Program-made: the position numbers and the translations under genes
In this document: positions 1-7,027 of the stretch, in pieces
Numbering within the stretch: the stretch's first letter is position 1
How the letters are laid out: each line of letters opens with the position of its first letter
The notes under the pieces: model-generated
Told to the model about the DNA's origin: nothing
The model's input: the letters and a program-made list of their open reading frames with translations, nothing else
Database searches by the model: none
Assembly (NCBI GenBank): GCA_022561095.1
Contig: JADFRV010000103.1
Span: 1 to 7,955, forward strand
DNA: 7,955 bases
DNA from: Chloroflexota bacterium
GTDB taxonomy: Bacteria; Chloroflexota; Dehalococcoidia; SM23-28-2; RBG-16-64-32
Direction of reading: 5' to 3'

Positions 1-1
1 T

Positions 2-205
2 TGGCCGCGGACCTTCCGGCTGGCCCTGTTGGACAAAGACGTGGGGATCGCGTTAAAGGTTCTCGAGGACACCGGTGTTCCGTCCGACGCGATCGGCATG
101 GGTAAGAGGGTCTACGAGGCCGCTCGCCGATCACTCGGCGAGGAGGCCGATCACGTGGAGCTGATCAGGGAAATCGAGAAAGCCGCCGGCGTGGAGATCC
201 GCTAA
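2..205 (+). CDS. Beta-hydroxyacid dehydrogenase, C-terminal end (partial)
   Basis: The gene is open at the left edge of the window and ends at TAA 203-205; the last 67 residues are visible. They read like the C-terminal all-helical domain (NAD_binding_11 type) of the 3-hydroxyisobutyrate dehydrogenase / tartronate semialdehyde reductase / 6-phosphogluconate dehydrogenase-like family. The signature is the start FRLALLDKDVGIAL, matching the family pattern F-x-L-x-x-x-x-KD-x-x-x-AL, followed by a G-V-P segment and a helix ending in a short charged tail. Enzymes of this family oxidise beta-hydroxyacids with NAD(P)+. The Rossmann domain and the catalytic lysine lie outside the window, so the substrate cannot be named. 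The stop codon overlaps the stop of the convergent crotonase/LemA gene. Family assignment is fairly sure; the exact enzyme is not. Confidence 0.7.
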   Translation, partial: WPRTFRLALLDKDVGIALKVLEDTGVPSDAIGMGKRVYEAARRSLGEEADHVELIREIEKAAGVEIR

Positions 206-483
206 AATTCTACCGTCGGAACCTCGCTCGCGGTTTCCGTTGCCTCGAAGTACTCGCGCGCACTGGCGCAGATGGCCTTGGCGGTCAGCACCGGTGGGAA
301 TTTTCTGATGTACGCGTTGTAGGCGCGTACCGCACTGTTGTAGTCGCCACGCGCCGTCGCGATGCGATTCTCCGTGCCCTCCAGCTGATCCTGGAGCATG
401 CGGAAGTTCTCGTTCGAGCGGATCTCCGGATTGTCCTCAGCTATGGCTATCAACCGCCCCAGCGCGCCTCCCAGAGCCTGATT
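202..483 (-). other. LemA-derived C-terminal segment within the crotonase gene
   Basis: This stretch encodes the last ~93 residues of the chimera. It follows the LemA pattern almost motif by motif (ANQALGGALGRL, NENF, GTENRIA, RRxYNxAVxxYN-like, REYFEA, VPTVEF). LemA is a membrane-anchored helical-bundle protein of about 185-200 residues, so only its distal half is present. The change from crotonase to LemA falls around 480-495, in codons for the run AAANQAL, with no stop or frame change. Confidence 0.8.
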
Positions 484-1077
484 AGCCGCAGCCATCTCGG
501 CGACGGTCGATTCGAGCTGGTCCAGGGGGACCAGGTGGTTGACGAGGCCGATGCGCAGCGCCTCCTGCGCGTCGATGGTGCGGGCCGTGAAGATCAGCTC
601 CTTCGCCAGGGGCGCCCCCACGATCCGCGGGAGCTGAAATGCGCCCACCACCAGCCCGTAGCTGGCGCCTATGAACCGGAAGCGGGCGCTGTCTGAAGCG
701 ACCCTAATGTCGCAGTTGATGGCGAGCGCGGCGCCACCGCCGTAGGCGTAGCCGTTTACCGCGGCGATGATCGGCTTGCGGGTGCGCAGGACGCGAGCGA
801 CGGCCTCCGCCGGCGGGCCGGGTGCCCCACCGTCGCTGGCGTTCCCCGACGAGTCGGGGCCTATGGCCTCGGCCATGTCGGCGCCGGCGCAGAACGCCTT
901 CTCGCCCGCCCCGGTGAGGACGAGGACGTTGACGCCGTCGTCGGCCTCTAGCTTGTCGAGGGCATCGATCAGCTCGTGACTGAGCCGGGTGTTGAGGGCG
1001 TTGTGCTTCTCAGGTCGGTTGAGGCGTATGGTAGCGACGGCGTCGGTCCGCTCAACGATGAGGCTTCCGTAGTCCAC
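202..1077 (-). CDS. Crotonase (enoyl-CoA hydratase/isomerase)-LemA chimeric protein
   Basis: The protein has 291 residues from GTG 1077. An in-frame TTG at 1092 exists, but it overlaps the Shine-Dalgarno GAGGGGAG (minus strand of 1083-1090), which is well placed for the GTG. The first ~197 residues are a crotonase: RLNRPEKHNALN near the N-terminus, AFCAGADM (CoA/oxyanion-hole loop), then KPIIAAVNGYAYGGGAALA and LPRIVG. From about residue 198 on, the sequence is instead the C-terminal half of LemA: NQALGGALGRL, NENFRMLQDQL, GTENRIATARGDYN, AVRAYNAYIRKFP, REYFEA and the ending VPTVEF. The normal crotonase C-terminal trimerisation helices are missing, as are LemA's N-terminal membrane anchor and first helices. 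The two glutamates that act as acid/base in enoyl-CoA hydratase are Ala and Gly here, so hydratase activity is doubtful. Either a true fusion or an assembly chimera; both halves are recognised with confidence, the function of the whole is unknown. Confidence 0.85.
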   Translation of the reverse strand: MDYGSLIVERTDAVATIRLNRPEKHNALNTRLSHELIDALDKLEADDGVNVLVLTGAGEKAFCAGADMAEAIGPDSSGNASDGGAPGPPAEAVARVLRTRKPIIAAVNGYAYGGGAALAINCDIRVASDSARFRFIGASYGLVVGAFQLPRIVGAPLAKELIFTARTIDAQEALRIGLVNHLVPLDQLESTVAEMAAANQALGGALGRLIAIAEDNPEIRSNENFRMLQDQLEGTENRIATARGDYNSAVRAYNAYIRKFPPVLTAKAICASAREYFEATETASEVPTVEF

Positions 1078-1082
1078 TGGGG

Positions 1083-1116
1083 CTCCCCTCAATAGTACGG
1101 TCAGCCCATTATAGCA
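1083..1116 (-). promoter_or_regulatory. Extended -10 promoter and ribosome binding site of the crotonase-LemA gene
   Basis: The minus strand of 1108-1116 reads TGCTATAAT, a consensus -10 with the extended TGn element. No -35 is recognisable at 16-18 bp, which the extended -10 could compensate for. Transcription would begin near 1101, leaving a leader of about 24 nt. The Shine-Dalgarno GAGGGGAG (1083-1090) points to GTG 1077 rather than TTG 1092 as the start. The promoter lies just after the stop of the SARP gene, so this gene need not depend on that operon. Confidence 0.55.
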
Positions 1117-1137
1117 GCTTGCGATAGCGGCTCGCGG

Positions 1138-1899
1138 TCAGTTCAGCAGCTCCAGGTACAGCGTCTCCGTCGCCTTCGAGGGGTCGGTGCCCAGTTCATC
1201 GGTCAGCAGCTCTCGTAGCCGGTGGTACACGCACACCGCCTCGGCCCGGTTACCCGTCGCGCTGTGCGCCCGCATCAGGAGCTGGTAGCTGCTCTCCCGG
1301 CACGAGTCCAGCGTCACCGCCTCGTTCGCCACCTCCACAGCTAGATGCGACTCCCCCGAGGACAGCCAGATATTCGCCTGGCACTCCAGCGCGCGCTGGA
1401 GTTGCCGTTGCAGCGTGCGCCGCTGGGCCTCCACCCACCCCCCGTTCGCTCCAGAAAGGAATGGCCGTCGTGTTATCGTCGCCGCTACCGTAGCTGGGCC
1501 GAACGCGCGTTTTGGGGTCCCGGCCCGCAGCGCCCCTTCCGCAGCGTCGATCGCCGCCGCCGCCGCCTCTACGTCTACCCACGTGTCCGCCGGCAGCCGC
1601 AGCTGGTACTGCCCGAAGCTGCTCCGAACCGTCGCTACCAGCGGGCTCAGCAACGTTCGTGCCAGCAGCTTCCGGGTCCGGCTCACGAGTGCGCTGAGGG
1701 CCGTCTCCCACGCCGGCGGCATCTCACCCGGCCAGACCGCCGCCGCTAGCTCCTCTCGCGGCACTGTCCTCTCTCGCTTTAAGACCAGATACGCGAACGC
1801 CAGCCGTGCTTGTCCGCCGCGAAAATCGCGCTCGTCGATAACGAGTTCGCTCTTGAACTCGAGCCCGACACGGCCGGTGAGGTAGATGCGGATGTCCAT
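1138..1899 (-). CDS. SARP-like transcriptional regulator (winged helix + BTAD)
   Basis: A 253-residue protein from ATG 1899. A GTG at 1935 would add 12 residues, but the ATG places the typical first strand (MDIRIYLTGRVGLE) directly at the N-terminus; neither start has a good Shine-Dalgarno sequence. Residues ~1-105 form an OmpR-type winged-helix DNA-binding domain, including QARLAFAYLVLKRERTVPREELAAAVWP, the usual SARP opening. Residues ~106-253 form a bacterial transcriptional activator (BTAD) helical-repeat domain, with WVDVEA, the helix around EAQRRTLQRQLQRALE, and a C-terminal end carrying RELLTDELGTDPS. There is no NB-ARC/ATPase or TPR extension, so this is the short stand-alone form. 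Such proteins usually activate nearby genes; the target here is unknown, but the divergent DUF1059 gene shares its promoter region. It ends in TGA, showing that TGA acts as stop elsewhere in this genome. Confidence 0.8.
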   Translation of the reverse strand: MDIRIYLTGRVGLEFKSELVIDERDFRGGQARLAFAYLVLKRERTVPREELAAAVWPGEMPPAWETALSALVSRTRKLLARTLLSPLVATVRSSFGQYQLRLPADTWVDVEAAAAAIDAAEGALRAGTPKRAFGPATVAATITRRPFLSGANGGWVEAQRRTLQRQLQRALECQANIWLSSGESHLAVEVANEAVTLDSCRESSYQLLMRAHSATGNRAEAVCVYHRLRELLTDELGTDPSKATETLYLELLN

Positions 1900-1948
1900 G
1901 CTGCCAAAGAACTGCCAACCGTTTGCTAAAGGCACGAAGGCAGACGCC

Positions 1949-1975
1949 TGCTATTATACGGGCCGGAAAGGAGGC
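1949..1975. promoter_or_regulatory. Overlapping divergent promoters, SARP regulator / DUF1059 gene
   Basis: On the minus strand 1953-1958 reads TATAAT, a perfect -10 for the SARP gene with a start near 1946. On the plus strand 1949-1957 reads TGCTATTAT, an extended -10 for the small DUF1059 gene with a start near 1964. The two hexamers overlap by five bases, so RNA polymerase could occupy only one orientation at a time. No convincing -35 is visible for either. The plus-strand Shine-Dalgarno AAAGGAGG lies at 1968-1975, five bases before ATG 1981. Confidence 0.5.
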
Positions 1976-1980
1976 ATGCG

Positions 1981-2130
1981 ATGGCAAAAGTCATAAACTG
2001 CCCCTGCGGTTGGACCACCAGGTCGGACACCGACGACGAGCTGGTGAAGCAGGTCCAACAACACGCCAAGGAGGTCCACGACCAGGAGACCACGCGCGAA
2101 GAGGTCCTGGGCATGGCTAAGCCTGAGTAG
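1981..2130 (+). CDS. Small DUF1059-family protein (49 aa)
   Basis: A short gene with an excellent Shine-Dalgarno sequence (AAAGGAGG, 1968-1975) and an ATG start, ending in TAG. The product begins MAKVINCPCGWTTRSDTDDE, with a paired Cys-Pro-Cys followed by Gly-Trp. It continues with a helix carrying HAKEVHDQ and ends REEVLGMAKPE. This order (Cys-containing strand, Thr/Asp-Asp-Glu turn, helix with HA-x-x-x-H, short acidic C-terminal helix) is that of the DUF1059 family of small soluble proteins, whose function is unknown. The Cys pair and His residues could bind a metal, but that is only a guess. It is transcribed away from the SARP gene and may be its target. Too short for most ORF listings, but family pattern and translation signals agree. 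Confidence 0.8.
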   Translation: MAKVINCPCGWTTRSDTDDELVKQVQQHAKEVHDQETTREEVLGMAKPE

Positions 2131-2154
2131 GGCTTGCAGGGATCTCGGAAGCGG

Positions 2155-2186
2155 GGGCCGTCCAGCGGGCGGCCCTCTCTGCTTCT
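2155..2186 (+). terminator. Hairpin terminator between convergent DUF1059 and thiolase genes
   Basis: A nine-pair stem with one G-T wobble (GGGCCGTCC at 2155-2163, GGGCGGCCC at 2167-2175) closes on the three-base loop AGC. It is followed on the plus strand by pyrimidine-rich TCTCTGCTTCT. It sits 24 bp after the DUF1059 stop and could also end thiolase transcripts arriving from the other side, although the minus-strand flank is not U-rich. Confidence 0.55.
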
Positions 2187-3420
2187 ACACGGAGAAGACG
2201 TGTACGGCGAGCGCCGCCGCCTCCCCCTTCACCATGCCGCCGCCGTTCTCCGTCAGGCCGATGCGGGGGTTGGCCACCTGACGCTCGCCCGCCTCGCCCC
2301 GAAGCTGCGTGAAGACCTCGTAGATCTGGGCGACGCCGGTGGCGCCGATCGGGTGACCCTTGGAGATCAGGCCGCCGCTGGTGTTCACCGGCATCGGGCC
2401 GTCAAAGTAGGTGGCGCGGGCGTCGATCAGCTTGCCGCCCTCCCCGGGGCCACACAGCCCCAACTCCTCGTACAGCACCAGCTCCGCCGGCGCCGAGGCA
2501 TCGTGTAGCTCGATGACGTTCAGGTCCTCCGGTCCTACGCCCGCCTGCTTGTACGCCTGCTGCACCACCCGCTCGGTTAGGCCGGGCTCGCCCGGTTCGT
2601 GGTCGCCGCCGGAGCTGACGCAGGAGGCCAAGATGTGCACGGGCTTGGTGGTGAACTGCTTCGCCTTCTCCGCTGAGCAGAGGATCGCCGCCGCCGCGCC
2701 GTCCCCAATGGGGGAGCACATCAGCCTTGTGAGAGGCTCGGCCACCGGCGGCGAGGTGAGGATGTCCTCAAGCGTGTAGACCTCGCGGTACTGCGCGTGA
2801 GGGTTGAGGGAGCCGTGGTAGTGGTTCTTGACGGCGATGCGGGCGAACTGCTCCACGGTGGTGCCGTAGCGCTGCATGTGCTGGCGGGCGAAGGCAGCGT
2901 AAAAGTCCATGAACATGGAGCGCTTCTCGCCTGCCCCGGAGGCGGGCGCGGGCTGGTCGGTGCGCTCGCCGTTGCCCTTTGAGGTTGCCATCGCCGCCTG
3001 CATCTCCTGCGCCCACTCCACGTCCACGGCGGCGCCGATGGCGGCGAACGACTTGCGCTTGTCCTCGTGGTAGAGCTTCTCGACGCCTACGGCCAGGGCG
3101 ATGTCGTACATGCCGGAGGCGACGTACAGCCAGGCCATGTGGAAGGCGGTGGAGGAGCTGGCGCAGGCGTTCTCCGTGTTGATTATCGGGATGCCGCCGA
3201 TGCCCATCTCCCGCAGGACCACCTGCCCGCGGATGCACTCCTGGCCGGTGATGAGGCCCGCGGCGGCGTTGCCGACGATGGCCACCTCCAGCTTGGACTT
3301 GTCCGTGCCGGCGGAGCTGAGCGCCCCGTCCACAGCCTCGCGCGTGATCTCCTTCATGCTGCGATCCAGGAACTTCCCGAACCGTGTCATGCCGGCTCCA
3401 ATGACGGCGACGTCCCTCAT
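2185..3420 (-). CDS. Thiolase family protein (SCP2-type acetyl-CoA acetyltransferase-like)
   Basis: A 411-residue protein with a full-length thiolase fold; ATG 3420 is preceded by a strong Shine-Dalgarno (AAGGAGGAG, minus strand of 3424-3432). Visible family features are the N-terminal VAVIGAGMTRFGKF, the nucleophile Cys86 in NTENACASSS, HDASAPAE around His306 (the position of the HDCF motif in SCP2-type thiolases), and GGLISKGHPIGATG with catalytic His356. The C-terminal ENGGG (391-395) stands where classical thiolases carry a second catalytic cysteine in a C-x-G motif. This marks it as the SCP-x/non-classical branch rather than a biosynthetic PhaA/AtoB thiolase. Such enzymes make or cleave beta-ketoacyl-CoA, but many have unknown substrates. 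In archaea and many bacteria the partner DUF35 (zinc ribbon-OB) gene sits alongside; none is seen here. It is 89 bp downstream of the tlpA-like gene and has its own possible promoter. Confidence 0.88.
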   Translation of the reverse strand: MRDVAVIGAGMTRFGKFLDRSMKEITREAVDGALSSAGTDKSKLEVAIVGNAAAGLITGQECIRGQVVLREMGIGGIPIINTENACASSSTAFHMAWLYVASGMYDIALAVGVEKLYHEDKRKSFAAIGAAVDVEWAQEMQAAMATSKGNGERTDQPAPASGAGEKRSMFMDFYAAFARQHMQRYGTTVEQFARIAVKNHYHGSLNPHAQYREVYTLEDILTSPPVAEPLTRLMCSPIGDGAAAAILCSAEKAKQFTTKPVHILASCVSSGGDHEPGEPGLTERVVQQAYKQAGVGPEDLNVIELHDASAPAELVLYEELGLCGPGEGGKLIDARATYFDGPMPVNTSGGLISKGHPIGATGVAQIYEVFTQLRGEAGERQVANPRIGLTENGGGMVKGEAAALAVHVFSV

Positions 3421-3423
3421 GCT

Positions 3424-3466
3424 CTCCTCCTTAACGGTTGCGTAAGGGTTATCCGCGGGCAGTATA
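3424..3466 (-). promoter_or_regulatory. Possible promoter and Shine-Dalgarno of the thiolase gene
   Basis: The minus strand of 3461-3466 reads TATACT, one change from the -10 consensus; the -35 region is poor (TGGCAA at 17 bp is the best). The ribosome binding site AAGGAGGAG (minus strand of 3424-3432) lies three bases before ATG 3420. The RBS is certain in appearance, the promoter tentative. Confidence 0.4.
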
Positions 3467-3509
3467 TCGCAAGCGGGCTGTCTTTGCCAGGATATTCCAG
3501 GGGCGGACC

Positions 3510-4220
3510 CTAGGAGCCCGCGTCGGATGAGCCGCTCTCCGACGCGCGTGCGGAGGCGACCGCTTCCGCCAGGGACTCCTCCATGATCGATAGGTCGATG
3601 AGGCCGTTAAACACCTTCACCACCTTGCCGTTAGCGTCGATGAAGACGCTGACCGGCATACCCAGGCCGCGGTACTCGTTGTACAGCGTGTCGTCGGGGT
3701 CCATGCCGTCCACGGTGAAGCTGATCCCCGGTTCGCCGTTTAGCTTCTCTATGTTGCTGAAGAAGTTCTCGGCTCGGTCCAGGGGCTCCGCCCGGTTGAC
3801 GGTGATGATAGCGAGCTCGTCCTTGTGCCGGTCCAGGAGTTCTTGCATCTCCGGCAGCTCTATCTGGCAGGGGATGCACCAGGTAGCCCAGAAGTTGAGG
3901 TACACGGGCTTGCCTCGGTAGTCGCTGAGACGTTGCCGCGACCCATCGAAGCCCGAGATCTCGAAGTCGGGCGCCAGGCCGCCCGCCTTAGGCTCGATTG
4001 ACAGTTCACCCAGGGCGGCGACCTGCGGCGTGTCCAGGAGGAGCGCGTCCTCGATCTTGATGCCGGTCGCAGTGGTGCCTCCGCCCTGGCCACCGAGGAC
4101 GCCGACGGCGAACAGGATGGCCGCTGCGCTACCCACGATGACCACCAGACCGGCGAGGGCGGTGAGGCGCGCCTGGAGGTCCCGGCCGCCGCTATTTCGC
4201 TCCTCTCGCTTCTTCGCCAC
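3510..4220 (-). CDS. Membrane-anchored thioredoxin, TlpA/ResA-like thiol-disulfide oxidoreductase
   Basis: A 236-residue protein. A basic N-terminus (KKREER) precedes one hydrophobic segment (~19-42), an uncleaved anchor that would put the rest outside the membrane. Residues ~80-222 are an AhpC/TSA-Redoxin-type thioredoxin domain: GLAPDFEISGFDG, YRGKPVYLNFWATWCIPC with active-site Cys115 and Cys118, and cis-Pro189 in GMPVSVFIDANGKVV. The tail is Ser/Glu-rich. The role would be to reduce disulfides outside the cytoplasmic membrane, for example apocytochrome c haem-binding cysteines, using electrons from CcdA. The start is GTG 4220, one base after the ccdA stop, with GAGG six bases before it, which implies translational coupling. 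No c-type cytochrome is in the window to confirm the substrate. Confidence 0.88.
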   Translation of the reverse strand: MAKKREERNSGGRDLQARLTALAGLVVIVGSAAAILFAVGVLGGQGGGTTATGIKIEDALLLDTPQVAALGELSIEPKAGGLAPDFEISGFDGSRQRLSDYRGKPVYLNFWATWCIPCQIELPEMQELLDRHKDELAIITVNRAEPLDRAENFFSNIEKLNGEPGISFTVDGMDPDDTLYNEYRGLGMPVSVFIDANGKVVKVFNGLIDLSIMEESLAEAVASARASESGSSDAGS

Positions 4221-4221
4221 T

Positions 4222-5085
4222 CTACGCCTCAGCCGAAAGGTCGCCCAGGAAGCCGAAGTTGAACAGGCTGTTCAGGTTGATCAGGCTGCCGGTGAAGATC
4301 AGGATGCCGATGATGATGAGAAGGGCGCCGCTGGCATAGTTGATTACGCCCATGTAGCGCTTCAGCCAGTTGAAGACGGGCTTCACGGAGTTGAAGGCTA
4401 GACCCATCGCCAGGAACGGAATCGATAGTCCGGCCGAGTACACCGCCAGCAGGATCAGGCCCTGCCAAACGCTGGCGCTGGCGGCGGAGAGGGCCAGGAC
4501 GGCGCCAAGCGTGGGGCCGATGCAGGGGCTCCAGCCGGCGGAGAAGGAGGAGCCGACGATGAAGGAGCGGGTGTAGCCGACCTTATCGCCGGCCTTGAGG
4601 TTGAGGCGGCGCTCCGTTAGTAGGAAAGGGATGGTGATGACACCGCTGAGATGCAACCCCAGGATGATCAGCGCTCCTCCCGACACCTTCAGGATCGTGT
4701 CCTGCTGGTCGCGGATGAAGAACTCGTTGCCGCCCAGGAAGAAACCCAGCAGTCCGATGGAGGCGCCGAAGGCGATGAAGATGAGGGAGAAGCCGGTGAC
4801 GAAAGCGATGGCGTGCAAGAAAGGAGATGGCGGAGCGGCGCTCGTGGGCAGGCCGCCACCCACGGCGATAGTAGCGCTGCCGCCTCCCCCGCCGCCTGAA
4901 GCTAGGCTCGCGGTGGTGGCCGCGGCTGCCGTAGCCGGCACCGGCTTCGGCGAGTCGATCACCGCGCCGGTCAGGTAGCCCAGGTAGGCCGGGACGAGCG
5001 GAAGCAGGCACGGGGAAAGGACTGAGAGCATCCCCGCCGCGAAGGCCAGGAATATGCTTATGCCGCCTATCTCTATAATGCCCAT
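4222..5085 (-). CDS. ccdA: CcdA/DsbD-type transmembrane thiol-electron carrier
   Basis: A 287-residue polytopic membrane protein carrying both hallmark motifs of CcdA and the DsbD beta domain: SPCLLPLVPAYLGY with Cys26 in the first membrane helix, and GWSPCIGPTLGA with Cys188 in the fourth. About six hydrophobic helices are visible (roughly 8-40, 88-117, 132-155, 174-202, 206-230, 249-270). CcdA passes electrons from cytoplasmic thioredoxin across the membrane to extracytoplasmic thioredoxin-like proteins; the partner is the TlpA-like gene directly downstream. Unusual is the loop between helices 1 and 2 (~45-88), enlarged and almost entirely Ala/Gly/Pro/Ser/Thr with six glycines in a row. Start ATG 5085 has only a weak Shine-Dalgarno. 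The assignment is firm; the electron donor might be the Sec-thioredoxin at 7028-7435, which is speculation. Confidence 0.92.
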   Translation of the reverse strand: MGIIEIGGISIFLAFAAGMLSVLSPCLLPLVPAYLGYLTGAVIDSPKPVPATAAAATTASLASGGGGGGSATIAVGGGLPTSAAPPSPFLHAIAFVTGFSLIFIAFGASIGLLGFFLGGNEFFIRDQQDTILKVSGGALIILGLHLSGVITIPFLLTERRLNLKAGDKVGYTRSFIVGSSFSAGWSPCIGPTLGAVLALSAASASVWQGLILLAVYSAGLSIPFLAMGLAFNSVKPVFNWLKRYMGVINYASGALLIIIGILIFTGSLINLNSLFNFGFLGDLSAEA

Positions 5086-5113
5086 CTCTGATATGTTTTA
5101 CGACCTCGTCTCC

Positions 5114-5143
5114 ATGATAGATTGCCCGGCGGAGCCGCCGCAA
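5114..5143 (-). promoter_or_regulatory. Predicted ccdA-tlpA promoter
   Basis: The minus strand carries TTGCGG (5138-5143), 18 bp, then TATCAT (5114-5119): three of six and five of six consensus bases. Transcription would begin near 5107, giving a ~22-nt leader. The palindrome at 5127-5140 fills the spacer and touches the -35. Confidence 0.4.
5127..5140. promoter_or_regulatory. 14-bp inverted repeat between divergent ccdA and acs promoters
   Basis: CGGCGG-AG-CCGCCG, six-base arms around two bases, lies within the ccdA promoter and 13 bp from the acs -35. Its place between divergent promoters suggests an operator, but GC-rich DNA makes such palindromes easily by chance and no second copy was seen. 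Confidence 0.25.
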
Positions 5144-5153
5144 CCGAAGCTCG

Positions 5154-5223
5154 TTGACGCCGTCAGGGGCCTGCGCTAAATTGAGGAGCATCCTCGGCAC
5201 GACCGTCGCTATGGATGAGGGAG
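5154..5223 (+). promoter_or_regulatory. Sigma-70-type promoter and RBS of the acetyl-CoA synthetase gene
   Basis: TTGACG (5154-5159), exactly 17 bp, TAAATT (5177-5182): five of six and four of six consensus bases. The start would be near 5189 with a ~39-nt leader, whose first bases overlap a small hairpin (GAGGA 5183-5187, TCCTC 5191-5195). The Shine-Dalgarno GAGGGAG lies at 5217-5223. Confidence 0.55.
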
Positions 5224-5227
5224 AGCG

Positions 5228-6973
<1,746 letters not shown>

Positions 6974-7002
6974 GGGCGAATCCGCAACCCCCTCCTTTCG
7001 CG

Positions 7003-7023
7003 TACAATAGGGCACAGGAGGGA
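7003..7023 (+). promoter_or_regulatory. -10 box and strong Shine-Dalgarno ahead of the Sec-thioredoxin gene
   Basis: TACAAT (7003-7008) is one change from the -10 consensus, though no -35 is recognisable. AGGAGGGA (7016-7023) is a near-perfect ribosome binding site ending four bases before ATG 7028. This site decides the start: ATG 7139, downstream of the TGA, has only a poorly spaced GAGGA. The string TACAATAG recurs at 7534-7541 before the next gene. Confidence 0.55.
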
Positions 7024-7027
7024 AAGC

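Noticed and set aside
1090..1092. TTG 1092 as start of the crotonase-LemA gene
   Set aside because: It overlaps the GAGGGGAG ribosome binding site that is spaced correctly for GTG 1077.
1250..1885. Several open frames of 61-156 codons overlapping the SARP gene on both strands
   Set aside because: Arg/Pro/Ala/Gly-rich translations with no family resemblance; the SARP frame has a full domain pattern.
3067..3513. 148-codon plus-strand frame over the thiolase N-terminus
   Set aside because: Antisense shadow of a well-supported thiolase.
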